From NCBI GenBank assembly GCA_049610565.1, contig JBMYZR010000001.1, forward strand, positions 88,643-152,642: a stretch of 64,000 nucleotides of DNA, written 5' to 3'. Of the stretch, positions 52,780 through 61,220 are shown one piece after another (position 1 is the stretch's first letter; each line of letters starts with the position of its first letter). The position numbers and the translations under genes were made by a program. The notes under the pieces are model-generated. The model was not told the origin of the DNA. It did not search any database and saw only the letters and a list, made by a program, of their open reading frames with translations. The DNA is from UBA8752 sp049610565 (GTDB lineage: Bacteria > Bacteroidota > Bacteroidia > Flavobacteriales_D > Sanyastnellaceae).

Positions 52780-53793
52780 TCAATTCAGGCGGGCGGTGAC
52801 CATCTCGGCGACGCCGTGCAGCAGGGCCAGCGCGGCCTCCGAGCCGGCGAGGGCGTCGGGTCGGGCGGCCTTCATCCGGGCCAGCGCACCCTCGGCGAGG
52901 GCCACCTGGCCGGCCATGGCGTCGCGAAGCTCGGCGTCCACGCCGAGGCGGCGGTACAGATCGAGGACCCGCTCCACCTTGCCGTCGCGCTTCTGACCGA
53001 GTTCGGCCTCGAGGGCCTCGCGGTCCGCGCCGTGGGCCTTCTCGAGCGCGCGAATGAGCAGAAAGGTTTTCTTGTCGGCGAGGATGTCGCCGCCAACCTG
53101 CTTGCCGAAGTTCTCCGGGTTGCCGAAGGCGTCGAGGTAGTCGTCCTGGAGCTGGAAGGCGATGCCGACGTGGAGGCCGAACTCGTAGAGCGCCTCGCGG
53201 GTCGCATCGTCCGCTCCGGCCGATCCGCCGCCCATGTCGAGCGCGGCGGCGAGCAGCACGGAGGTCTTGAGCCGGATCATCTCCATGTACTCCTCGAGGG
53301 CCACGGTGTCGCGGGTCTCGAACGCCATGTCCTGCTCCTGCCCCTCGCAGACTTCGAGCGCCGTGCGGTGGTACATGCGGAGCAGGGAGGAGAGGGCTTT
53401 TTCAGGGGCATCCAGCAGGGCCTCGCAGGCCATCACATGGAGCGCATCGCCGGACAGGATGGCCAGGTTGTCGTCCCATTTCTCGTGCACCGTCGCCTGG
53501 CCGCGGCGCAGGGGCGCCTCGTCCATGATGTCGTCGTGCATCAGCGTGAAGTTGTGGAACAGTTCCACCGCAAGGGCGGCGGGCAACGCCTGCTCCTTGG
53601 TGCCTCCGCACGCCTCGCAGGCGGCCAGGACGAGCACGGGACGGAGACGCTTGCCCCCGAGGTCCATCAGGTACCGGACCGGGGCGTAGAGCTCGGTGTC
53701 GGGATAGCGGGACAGGAAATCGGCACAGCCGGACTCGAAGGCGAGCCGGTATTCGGCCATCGCCGCCTTGGCGTCGAACGTCTCCGCCATCAT
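52780..53793 (-). CDS. trans-polyprenyl diphosphate synthase
   Basis: 337 residues from ATG 53793 (next codon is also ATG). Both aspartate-rich motifs are present: first LMHDDIMDEAPLRRG (about residue 84) and second QLQDDYLDAFGNP (about 213), with GGKRLRPVLVL at 46-56. It condenses isopentenyl diphosphate onto allylic primers; chain length cannot be told. It is the last gene of a five-gene minus-strand run and overlaps rfbA by 4 bp. Precursors come from the MEP pathway (ispD at 29345). Confidence 0.93.
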   Translation of the reverse strand: MMAETFDAKAAMAEYRLAFESGCADFLSRYPDTELYAPVRYLMDLGGKRLRPVLVLAACEACGGTKEQALPAALAVELFHNFTLMHDDIMDEAPLRRGQATVHEKWDDNLAILSGDALHVMACEALLDAPEKALSSLLRMYHRTALEVCEGQEQDMAFETRDTVALEEYMEMIRLKTSVLLAAALDMGGGSAGADDATREALYEFGLHVGIAFQLQDDYLDAFGNPENFGKQVGGDILADKKTFLLIRALEKAHGADREALEAELGQKRDGKVERVLDLYRRLGVDAELRDAMAGQVALAEGALARMKAARPDALAGSEAALALLHGVAEMVTARLN

Positions 53794-54662
53794 GAGAGCC
53801 CCTGATCGAGTTGGGCGTGGATGTAGGCGCCGTAACCGCTCTTGACGAGGCCATCGGCCAGGGCGCGGGCCTGGTCGGTGTCGATGAAGCCCATCCGCCA
53901 CGCGATCTCTTCGAGGCAGGCAATCTTCAGGCCCTGCCGCTCTTCGATCACCTGGACGTATTGGCTCGCCTGGGTCAGGGATTCGAAGGTCCCGGTGTCG
54001 AGCCAGGCCGTGCCCCGGTCGAGCTTGGAGACGAACAGTTCGCCCATCTCGAGGTAGGTCTTGTTGACGTCGGTGATCTCGTATTCGCCCCGGGCGCTCG
54101 GCTCGAGGTTCTTGGCGATGTCGACCACCCGGTTGTCATAGAAATACAGGCCCGGAACGGCGAAGTTGGACTTGGGCTGGGCCGGCTTCTCTTCGATGCT
54201 GATCACCCGGTCCTCCTCGTCGAATTCCACCACGCCGTAGCGCTCGGGATCCCGGACGTGGTAGGCGTAGACCATGGCCCCCTCGATGTCGGTGTTGTCC
54301 CGCAGGACACGGCCGAAGCCCCGGCCGTAAAAGATGTTGTCGCCGAGCACGAGGGCCACCTTGTCGTCGCCGATGAACTCCTCGCCGAGGACGAAGGCCT
54401 GGGCGAGCCCATTGGGCACCTTCTGCTCGACATAGCTGAAGCTGCACCCCCACTGGCTGCCATCGCCGAGCAGGCGCTGGAACCCCGGCAGGTCATGCGG
54501 GGTGGAGATGATCAGAATGTCCCGAATCCCGCTGATCATCAGCGTGGACAAGGGATAGTAGATCATCGGCTTGTCGTAGATGGGCATCAGCTGCTTGCTG
54601 ATGGCCTTCGTGATGGGGTAGAGCCGCGTACCGCTGCCGCCGGCGAGGACGATGCCTTTCAT
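53790..54662 (-). CDS. rfbA: glucose-1-phosphate thymidylyltransferase
   Basis: 290 residues, standard length. It begins KGIVLAGGSGTRLYPITK and continues KQLMPIYDKPMIYYPLSTLM (nucleotide binding). LGDNIFYGRGF is near residue 110, and the C-terminal IACLEEIAWRMGFI fits short-form RfbA/RmlA. It makes dTDP-glucose for rhamnose synthesis. It sits between the TauD-like oxygenase (17 bp upstream) and the polyprenyl synthase (4-bp overlap), away from rfbD. Confidence 0.96.
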   Translation of the reverse strand: MKGIVLAGGSGTRLYPITKAISKQLMPIYDKPMIYYPLSTLMISGIRDILIISTPHDLPGFQRLLGDGSQWGCSFSYVEQKVPNGLAQAFVLGEEFIGDDKVALVLGDNIFYGRGFGRVLRDNTDIEGAMVYAYHVRDPERYGVVEFDEEDRVISIEEKPAQPKSNFAVPGLYFYDNRVVDIAKNLEPSARGEYEITDVNKTYLEMGELFVSKLDRGTAWLDTGTFESLTQASQYVQVIEERQGLKIACLEEIAWRMGFIDTDQARALADGLVKSGYGAYIHAQLDQGLS

Positions 54663-54679
54663 GCCGACAAGTTCCGGCT

Positions 54680-55603
54680 TCAGGCGCGCCGGGACAAGGC
54701 CTGCGACCGGGAATCCAGAAACCCGTCGACCCAGGCCCGCACGAGACAGCGCGGAGCGAAGCCGGCGGCGTTTTCGAAGGCCTCCCGGCCGTGGACCATG
54801 GTGCGGTTGTTGGCCACCAGCATGTCGCCGCGCCGCAGCTGGAAGCGCACGGCATGTTCGTCCATGTCGGCATCGATGAAATCGAAGAGGCGGGTCAATT
54901 CCTCCGGAACGGGCCGGTCGAGCTTGGCCATCGCCCGCTCAGTCCAATAGCGCATGTACCGGAAGACGAGGCCGTGGGCATCCTCCGCGAAGACGGGGAT
55001 GGCGTTGTCCTCGATGGCTGTGTTGCAGCTGGTCAGGCCGGGGGTGACCACGTCGCGGGGCCACGCGGTGCGCGCCACGGACACAAGCTCGGGATGGGCC
55101 GCGCACAACCGGGCGAAGAGGGCCTGGGCGTCAGCGAGGAGCGAGCGTCCTCCGGAAGCCCCGGGCTGCAGGCAGAGCAGGGCGACCAGATCCGGATTGT
55201 AGCCAGCATCGCTGCTGTCGGTGTGCATGCCGGTGGCCGCCTTGGTCTTGGACACCGGGGCGTTGGACGTCGTGTGGTCGAGTCCCCGGTCGGCGACGTC
55301 GAAGAGCTTGCCGTACCGGGCATTCAGATTCCCGAGGTGATGCAGGAGCACCACATAGGCCCACCGCAGCTGGGCGTCGGTCCAGCAGGCTGGCGCAGCG
55401 AGGATGGCGTGACCCGTGGTCCCCGAGAGGGCATCGGCCAGGCGCGAGACGTCGACAGGGGGAATGCCGACGCCATCCAGCGCCTGGGCCAATGCGGCCT
55501 CCGCCCGGTCGCTTGAGGGGAGGGCCTTGCGGAGGGTGTGGGGAACGGGCAACCGGACGGGCCGGTCAGCAGGGTGTGCGGAGGAGGGAAGGATCGGGAT
55601 CAT
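54680..55603 (-). CDS. TauD/TfdA-family Fe(II)/2-oxoglutarate-dependent oxygenase
   Basis: 307 residues. The facial triad is visible as H127-x-D129 in GMHTDSSDAGYNPD and H271 in TMVHGREAF; the 2-oxoglutarate arginine is R289 or R285 in RCLVRAWVDGF. The arrangement matches clavaminate-synthase-like members of the TauD family. The N-terminal ~60 residues are proline-rich and unassigned. It hydroxylates or otherwise oxidises a small molecule; the substrate is unknown. It overlaps the methyltransferase by 4 bp. Confidence 0.85.
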   Translation of the reverse strand: MIPILPSSAHPADRPVRLPVPHTLRKALPSSDRAEAALAQALDGVGIPPVDVSRLADALSGTTGHAILAAPACWTDAQLRWAYVVLLHHLGNLNARYGKLFDVADRGLDHTTSNAPVSKTKAATGMHTDSSDAGYNPDLVALLCLQPGASGGRSLLADAQALFARLCAAHPELVSVARTAWPRDVVTPGLTSCNTAIEDNAIPVFAEDAHGLVFRYMRYWTERAMAKLDRPVPEELTRLFDFIDADMDEHAVRFQLRRGDMLVANNRTMVHGREAFENAAGFAPRCLVRAWVDGFLDSRSQALSRRA

Positions 55604-56352
55604 GGCGAGAGGGAAAAGGCGACGTGCAAGGGCAAATCGACGAGCGGACCGAAGAAGTCCGGGTCGAGCGCCACGTGGTCGGCGGTGATGTGGAGCTCCT
55701 CGACGTGCGGCATGGCCGTGAAGCCCGCCGCCTGGAGCGCCTGGAAGTAGGTGGTGAACGTCTTGTGGACGGCCTGGACCTCCACGGATTCTCCGTCCCG
55801 GCGCCAGATGCGGCCGGGAAAGGGCACGTCCACCGAGGACAGATAGCCGCCCTCGGGCCGCATGTAGAACGGCTGCTTGGCGGGCTTGATCCACGGCAGG
55901 AGCGGATGGGGAACGGTGAAGATGAAACGGCCCCCCGGCTTGAGCACCGACCGCACCCGGGACAGGATGCGGGACATGGCGGCGGTGTCCATGTAGTTGA
56001 ACAGGAACACGGCGATCACGAGGTCCACCGGGGCGTCCGGGTCGCCGAATTCGGCCTGTCGCAGGTCGGACGTGGTGTAGGTGAGGTTGTCCAGGCCGAG
56101 GGCCGAGGCCGTTCGGCGTGCGCCCTCGATCATGGCGGCGGAGACGTCGTGGCCTTCGATGGCCGCAGCCCCCCGCTCGGCGAGGCGGCGTCCGACATAG
56201 CCCTCTCCACACCCGAGGTCGAGGATGCTCATCCCGGTCACGTCGCCGCACAGCTCCAGCACCCGGGGGCGCGCGGAGTAGTCCGAGAGCAGGACCGGCT
56301 CATGGCGGACCCAGAGATCGGCCTGGCCATCATAGATTTCCTTGGCTTCCAT
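55600..56352 (-). CDS. class I SAM-dependent methyltransferase
   Basis: 250 residues. SAM motif I is ILDLGCGEGYVGRRLA (about 43-58), the acidic residue of motif II is in IEGHDVSAAMIEGAR (about 65), and motif IV is VDLVIAVFLFNYM (about 105). The C-terminal half (WRRDGESVEVQAVHKTFTTY) resembles small-molecule rather than RNA or protein methyltransferases. The acceptor is unknown. It starts 11 bp after the diiron protein gene and is coupled to the oxygenase gene. Confidence 0.87.
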   Translation of the reverse strand: MEAKEIYDGQADLWVRHEPVLLSDYSARPRVLELCGDVTGMSILDLGCGEGYVGRRLAERGAAAIEGHDVSAAMIEGARRTASALGLDNLTYTTSDLRQAEFGDPDAPVDLVIAVFLFNYMDTAAMSRILSRVRSVLKPGGRFIFTVPHPLLPWIKPAKQPFYMRPEGGYLSSVDVPFPGRIWRRDGESVEVQAVHKTFTTYFQALQAAGFTAMPHVEELHITADHVALDPDFFGPLVDLPLHVAFSLSP

Positions 56353-56363
56353 GGGGCGATCAA

Positions 56364-57107
56364 TCAGCGGTTCAACTCCATGTCGAGCATGCGGTCGCAG
56401 AACAGCGAACGCAAACCCAGGGCCTTGTGCATGCCGCGGCGCATGGCCTCGCCGTTGGCGGGGTCCTGCTCGATGAGTTCGGCGGCGATTTCCAGCATCA
56501 GCTCACCGTGCTCGTCGTCCAGCTCGGCGTGGAGCTCGAAGAACACGTAGTCCTGACGGGCGAGGTCGGTGTGGTTGCGGATGGCGCGGATGAGCGGGCG
56601 GTAGAAATGCTTGACGATGCTCTCGGTGCCGAGCCCGAGGGCGCCCAGGGCTTCGGCGGCTCCTGCGTGGGTCAGTTGGGCCACGAAGAGTTCCTTCCAA
56701 TCCTTGGCGATGTCTCCCGTGTCCGGGGTGTGCGTGGCCCCGAGGGCCTCGCGGAACCGGGCAAACATCTCCGGGTGGGGCACCCCCTGGACCCATTCGG
56801 CCTGGATGCCCAACGCCTCAAGCTCCTCGAGCTCCTCCTCCTCGATCATGCCGCTTTCCTCGCACAGATTCTCGAGCAGGATGCTGCGGTGCTTCTGCTC
56901 CTCGAGCTTGCTCATGCAGAGCAGGAGGTAGTTCTGGAAACTCTTCGTGTAGACCGCGTATTCCGCCGTGAAGCGGCGCAGGGCGCCGACGGGATCGGGC
57001 AGGGTGCCGTTCTCGAGGGCGTCGAGGTAGGGGTGATGAAGGGCGCGGTGGGCTTCGGCCTCGCCGAGCAGCATGGCGACACGGGAGGGAGGGGGCAAGA
57101 CGTTCAT
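56364..57107 (-). CDS. haem-oxygenase-like diiron oxidase/oxygenase family protein
   Basis: 247 all-helical residues of the iron-containing redox (haem-oxygenase-like, TenA/CADD-type) fold. A likely metal-ligand set is visible: E83/E84 in ENLCEESG, H111 in GVPHPEMFARF, E162 in LGTESIVKHF, then H193, D197 and H200 in the diagnostic HxxxDxxH (ELHAELDDEHGE). Known relatives (UndA, SznF, BesC, CADD) use O2 to oxidise or cleave amino acids, fatty acids or N-groups. The actual substrate is unknown. ATG 57107 follows a hairpin by one base. It heads the methyltransferase-oxygenase-rfbA-prenyl synthase run. Confidence 0.78.
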   Translation of the reverse strand: MNVLPPPSRVAMLLGEAEAHRALHHPYLDALENGTLPDPVGALRRFTAEYAVYTKSFQNYLLLCMSKLEEQKHRSILLENLCEESGMIEEEELEELEALGIQAEWVQGVPHPEMFARFREALGATHTPDTGDIAKDWKELFVAQLTHAGAAEALGALGLGTESIVKHFYRPLIRAIRNHTDLARQDYVFFELHAELDDEHGELMLEIAAELIEQDPANGEAMRRGMHKALGLRSLFCDRMLDMELNR

Positions 57108-57108
57108 T

Positions 57109-57143
57109 GGATTGAGGCGTTTGGGTTGGTTCCCAATCAATCC
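57109..57143 (-). promoter_or_regulatory. stem-loop ending one base before the start codon of the diiron protein gene
   Basis: Read on the minus strand, outer stem GGATTGA (57143-57137) pairs with TCAATCC (57115-57109). Inner stem TTGGG (57136-57132) pairs with CCCAA (57125-57121), loop AACCAA, with a 5-base bulge ACGCC. The start codon begins at 57107. It is a likely control of translation or mRNA stability (inference). Confidence 0.55.
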
Positions 57144-57163
57144 AAAATCCAGGCCTGGCCCGG

Positions 57164-57175
57164 TGACATCAGTCA
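57164..57175. promoter_or_regulatory. palindrome TGAC-N4-GTCA, box 1
   Basis: TGACATCAGTCA in the 95-bp gap upstream of the diiron protein gene. Its centre is 22 bp from that of box 2. It is an operator candidate for a dimeric regulator; no regulator gene is adjacent. Confidence 0.5.
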
Positions 57176-57185
57176 GCCGGGGAGA

Positions 57186-57197
57186 TGACAATTGTCA
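57186..57197. promoter_or_regulatory. palindrome TGAC-N4-GTCA, box 2
   Basis: TGACAATTGTCA, a perfect 12-bp palindrome, 5 bp after the stop of the exporter gene. It has the same half-sites as box 1 and lies two helical turns away. Confidence 0.55.
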
Positions 57198-57202
57198 GCG
57201 CC

Positions 57203-59650
57203 TCAGCCTCGGCTGCCCGGATTGCCCACGTCGACGGTGAGCTCCTCGAGATCGACGTCGTCCTCCTCGTCGATGATCTCGAGCAACGGCTCCTTGAAGG
57301 TCTGGGCCGTGATGTAGCGCTCGAAGCCGAGCAGCATGGAGGGCAGCAGGACGAGGTTGGTCAGCATGGCCACGAGCAGCGTCGTGGAGACCAGGATGCC
57401 CAGTGCCCGCGTGCCTTCGAAGTCCGAGGCGAAGAACATCAGGAAGCCGAAGAAGAGCACGATGCTCGTGTACATCATCGACACCCCGGTCTCGCGGACG
57501 GCGAGCAGGACGGCCTCGCGCATGTTCCACCCATGGAGGTCGAGCTCCTGCCGGTATTTGGCCAGGAGGTGGATGGTGTCGTCCACGGAAATGCCGAAGG
57601 CGATGCTGAAGACGAGCAGGGTGCTGGGCTTGAGGGCAATGCCGAAATACCCCATGACCGCCGCCGTGAAAATGAGCGGCACGAGGTTGGGCAAGAGGCT
57701 GATGGCCACCATCCTCGCGCTGCGGAACAGAATGGACATCACCGTGGCGATGACGAGCACGGCCAGGGCCAGCGAGACGAAGAGGTTCTTGACCAGATAG
57801 GTCGTGCCCTCCACGAAGACGACGCTCGTGCCGGTGAGGATGACTTCATGGTCTTCCGGCGGGAAAATGGAATCGATGCCCAGGCGGAGGCGCTCGGTCA
57901 GCTCCCCCATTTCGCGGGTGCCGATGTCCGCCACCTGGGCGGTCACGCGCAACGTCGTCTTGGCGCTGTCGAGAAAGCGCCCGCCGCCGGCGATTCCGGC
58001 TCCAGTCGTGCCGTTCAGATAGGGGCCCATGAAGCTCTGCTCCCGGCGTGTGGGGAGGGCATACCGCGAAGGATTGCCCCGGAAGAAGCCCTGCTTGGCG
58101 AGCTTGAGCCCGTCCACGAGGGACACCGACCGCGACAGCTGTGGCTCCTCGGCGAGCACGCGTTGGAGGCGTTCGACCTTCTTGAGGAAGGCGAGCTGCG
58201 TGACCCGGCCCGGCTTGTCGGTCTTGATCATGACCTCGAAGGGCATCACACCGCCGAAGCGGTCCTCGAACCAATTGAGGTCGGTCAGGATCGCGTCCTC
58301 CTGCGGCAGGTCTCCGGCGACGTTGCCGGTCACCTTCATCAGCGAGATGCCGATGCCGCCGAGGAGCAGCACCCCGGCCGTCACGATGTAGACCGTCTTG
58401 CGGTGGTGGCTGACCATCCGCTCGAGGCGGTGCACCACGAGGAAGACCCACCGGCGGTCGAGGTGGCGCACCTGACGGCGGCCCGGAGGGGGAAGCCAAC
58501 TGAACACGGAGGGGATGATCAGCAACGAGATGCAGAACATCGCAAGGATGTTGACCGACGCGATCACGCCGAACTGCTGGAGCACATCGCTCGTGGTGAA
58601 CATGAAGGCCGCAAAGCCGAGGGCCGTGGTCGCGTTCGTCATGAACGTCGCATTGCCCACCTTCTTCACCATCCGGGTCAAGGCGAGGGCCTTGTTGCCG
58701 TGCCGCTTGTATTCAGCGTGGTACTTGTTGAGCAGGTAAATGCAATTGGGCACCCCGATCACGATCATCAGCGGGGGAATGAGGCCCATCAACGCCGTGA
58801 GCTTGTAGTCAAACAGGACAATGCTGCCCAACGAACAGACCACACCGGTGCCCACCACGAGCATGCACACGGCCATGACCACCAGGTTGCGGAAGAAGAG
58901 CAGCAGGAGCAGGGCCGTCACGCCGGCGGCCAGGCCGATGAAGAGCCCGAGTTCGCGCTTGATCTTGGTGGTGACCTCCGTCCGGATGTAGGGCAATCCG
59001 GACACGTGGACATCCACGCCGGTCTGGGCCTCGAAGCGCTCCACCTCTTCCACCAGCAGCTCCACGCTCCGGCCCCGGTTCTCCGAATTGAAGAGGGGCG
59101 CATTGACGTAGACCATTTGGATCGTCGCCCCGCCCTCGGTGTGCAGGAAACCGTCGTAGAACGGCAGGCTGCGCAACCGCGCCAAGGTGCTGTCCAGCGT
59201 CGCCTGGTCCTGGGGCATCGACCCGAACACCGGCTCCATCACAAAGGACTTCGGGTCGTCCACCCGAACGAGTTCCACGGCCGTGCGGAAGCCGAAGACG
59301 CTGTCGACGACGTTCACCTTCCAGGGCGTCCCATCCGGCTTCAGGCTGTCCACCGGCACCCGAACGGCCCGCAGCGCCGAATCGAGGTCCCACCAGGCGC
59401 GGAAGACCTCGAGGCTGTCCAGCCGGCCGTCTTCAATGCCGAGGGCGACCACATTGCCTTCCTCTCCGAACTGGTCGAGAAACTCGTTGTAGGCCACCAA
59501 AGAGGGGTCGTCATCGGGGAGCAGTCCGCCGAATTTGTAGCGGATGCCCAGATCGTCGATGCGCGTGGCCATCCCCGCCGTGATGGCGGCGAGCACCAGC
59601 AGGATCGGCAGGCGTGCGCGAAGGATGAACGTTGCGAGTCGGGACCACAT
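57203..59650 (-). CDS. RND-superfamily (MMPL-type) exporter
   Basis: 815 residues from ATG 59650, with about twelve membrane helices in two halves. Each half has one helix, a large periplasmic loop (about 30-210 and 420-620) and a block of five helices. The conserved RND helix features are GVPNCIYLLNKYHAEYKRHG (about 285) and its second-half equivalent SVDDTIHLLAKYRQEL (about 715). The C-terminal tail is acidic (EIIDEEDDVDLEELTVD). It probably moves hydrophobic or amphiphilic molecules by proton motive force. It is upstream of and co-oriented with the diiron-methyltransferase-oxygenase genes, 95 bp away. Confidence 0.85.
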   Translation of the reverse strand: MWSRLATFILRARLPILLVLAAITAGMATRIDDLGIRYKFGGLLPDDDPSLVAYNEFLDQFGEEGNVVALGIEDGRLDSLEVFRAWWDLDSALRAVRVPVDSLKPDGTPWKVNVVDSVFGFRTAVELVRVDDPKSFVMEPVFGSMPQDQATLDSTLARLRSLPFYDGFLHTEGGATIQMVYVNAPLFNSENRGRSVELLVEEVERFEAQTGVDVHVSGLPYIRTEVTTKIKRELGLFIGLAAGVTALLLLLFFRNLVVMAVCMLVVGTGVVCSLGSIVLFDYKLTALMGLIPPLMIVIGVPNCIYLLNKYHAEYKRHGNKALALTRMVKKVGNATFMTNATTALGFAAFMFTTSDVLQQFGVIASVNILAMFCISLLIIPSVFSWLPPPGRRQVRHLDRRWVFLVVHRLERMVSHHRKTVYIVTAGVLLLGGIGISLMKVTGNVAGDLPQEDAILTDLNWFEDRFGGVMPFEVMIKTDKPGRVTQLAFLKKVERLQRVLAEEPQLSRSVSLVDGLKLAKQGFFRGNPSRYALPTRREQSFMGPYLNGTTGAGIAGGGRFLDSAKTTLRVTAQVADIGTREMGELTERLRLGIDSIFPPEDHEVILTGTSVVFVEGTTYLVKNLFVSLALAVLVIATVMSILFRSARMVAISLLPNLVPLIFTAAVMGYFGIALKPSTLLVFSIAFGISVDDTIHLLAKYRQELDLHGWNMREAVLLAVRETGVSMMYTSIVLFFGFLMFFASDFEGTRALGILVSTTLLVAMLTNLVLLPSMLLGFERYITAQTFKEPLLEIIDEEDDVDLEELTVDVGNPGSRG

Positions 59651-59660
59651 GGTCGGGCGG

Positions 59661-59668
59661 CAAAGGAA
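59661..59668 (-). promoter_or_regulatory. weak -7 box candidate of the RND exporter
   Basis: TTCCTTTG on the minus strand, one mismatch to TAnnTTTG, 10 bases before the ATG at 59650. Confidence 0.3.
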
Positions 59669-59713
59669 CGAACGCGGACGCGAATCCATGGTGCCCACCC
59701 CAAAGGCCCGGAT

Positions 59714-59721
59714 TACCTTCG
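59714..59721 (+). promoter_or_regulatory. candidate -7 box of lpdA
   Basis: TACCTTCG, 32 bases before the lpdA ATG at 59754. Confidence 0.55.
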
Positions 59722-59753
59722 CATTCCATTCGTTCGCAACACCCCGCATTCCC

Positions 59754-61157
59754 ATGAACCAGTTCGATCTCGTGGTCATCGGCGCCGGCCCCGGCGGATA
59801 CGTCGCCGCCATCCGCGGCGCCCAACTCGGATACAAGACGGCGCTCATCGAGAAGCGTGGCACCCTCGGCGGCACCTGCCTCAACGTGGGCTGCATTCCG
59901 TCCAAGGCCCTGCTCGACAGCTCGGAGCACTACCTCAAGGCCAAGAAGGAATTCGACATCCACGGCATCCAGGTGTCGGACCTCGGCATTGACTTCCCCC
60001 GGATGATCGCCCGCAAGCAGGAGGTCGTCGACCAGACCGTCGCCGGTGTGGACTTCCTGATGGAGAAGAACGGCATCACCGTCCTCAACGGGTTCGGTTC
60101 CTTCGTCGACGCCCACACCCTCGAGGTCAAAAAGGACAGCGGTGAGACCGAGCAGATCAAGGCCGACCGCATCCTGATCGCCACCGGCAGCGAGCCGGCC
60201 AGCCTGCCCTTCATCCAACTCGACGGCGACCGCGTGATCACGTCCACGGAGGCGTTGGAATTGCCGGCCCTGCCAGAGCGCATGGTCATCATCGGCGGCG
60301 GCGTCATCGGCCTCGAGCTCGGCTCGGTCTACGCCCGCCTCGGCACCGAGGTCCACGTGGTGGAGTACCAGAACGCCATCATCCCGACCATGGACCGCAC
60401 GATGGGCAAGGAGCTCCAGCGCGCCATGAAGAAGATCGGCGTCAAGTTCCACCTCAGCCACGGCGTCAAGGAGGTGGTCAATGCCGGCGACAAGGCCATC
60501 GTCAAGGCCGACAACAAGAAGGGCGAGGAGGTCACCTGGGAAGCGGATTACTGCCTCGTGGCGGTGGGCCGCAAGCCCTACACCGAGGGCCTCGGGCTGA
60601 ACAAGGCCGGCATCGCCGTCGACGACCGCGGCCGCGTGGAGGTGGATGGCCACCTGCGCACCGCCCACCCGCACATCTACGCCATCGGCGACGTGGTGAA
60701 GGGCGCCATGCTCGCCCACAAGGCCGAGGAGGAGGGCATCTACGCCGTCGAGCACATGGCCGGCCAGAAGCCGCACCTCGACCACAACCTCATCCCCGGC
60801 GTCGTCTACACGTGGCCCGAGGTGGCCGCCGTGGGCCAGACCGAGGAGCAGCTCAAGGCCGACGGTGTCGCCTACAAGACGGGCAGCTTCCCGTTCAAGG
60901 CCTCCGGCCGCGCCCGCGCCTCCATGGACACCGACGGCGTGGTCAAGGTCCTCGCCCACCAGGAGACCGACGAGATCCTGGGCGTGCACATCTGCGGTCC
61001 CCGCGCTGCGGACATGATCGCCGAGGCCGTGGTCGCGATGGAGTACCGCGCTTCCGCCGAGGACATCGGCCGCATGAGCCACGCCCACCCCACCTTCACG
61101 GAAGCCCTCAAGGAGGCCGCCCTGGCCGCCACCGGCGACCGCGCGCTGCACATCTGA
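59754..61157 (+). CDS. lpdA: dihydrolipoyl dehydrogenase (E3)
   Basis: 467 residues. FAD motif VVIGAGPGGYVAAI, redox-active disulfide GGTCLNVGCIPSKALL (residues about 41-46), NAD motif IIGGGVIGLELGSVYARLG (about 180) and the C-terminal catalytic His/Glu in MSHAHPTFTEALKEA are all present. It reoxidises lipoyl groups of 2-oxoacid dehydrogenases. It would serve the SucA/SucB complex encoded 7 kb away. It is divergent from the RND exporter. After its stop come two short GC-rich stem-loops (61159-61196) before hemH. Confidence 0.97.
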   Translation: MNQFDLVVIGAGPGGYVAAIRGAQLGYKTALIEKRGTLGGTCLNVGCIPSKALLDSSEHYLKAKKEFDIHGIQVSDLGIDFPRMIARKQEVVDQTVAGVDFLMEKNGITVLNGFGSFVDAHTLEVKKDSGETEQIKADRILIATGSEPASLPFIQLDGDRVITSTEALELPALPERMVIIGGGVIGLELGSVYARLGTEVHVVEYQNAIIPTMDRTMGKELQRAMKKIGVKFHLSHGVKEVVNAGDKAIVKADNKKGEEVTWEADYCLVAVGRKPYTEGLGLNKAGIAVDDRGRVEVDGHLRTAHPHIYAIGDVVKGAMLAHKAEEEGIYAVEHMAGQKPHLDHNLIPGVVYTWPEVAAVGQTEEQLKADGVAYKTGSFPFKASGRARASMDTDGVVKVLAHQETDEILGVHICGPRAADMIAEAVVAMEYRASAEDIGRMSHAHPTFTEALKEAALAATGDRALHI

Positions 61158-61220
61158 CCGGGCGAGCGAACCCGGCCGCGGTGGGGTTGTTCCCCCTGCG
61201 ACACCGCATTGGCACACACG

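Noticed and set aside
57185..59992. 935-codon plus-strand open frame opposite the RND exporter
   Set aside because: It is antisense to conserved RND helices, and its translation is dominated by His/Glu/Arg/Gly with no membrane pattern.
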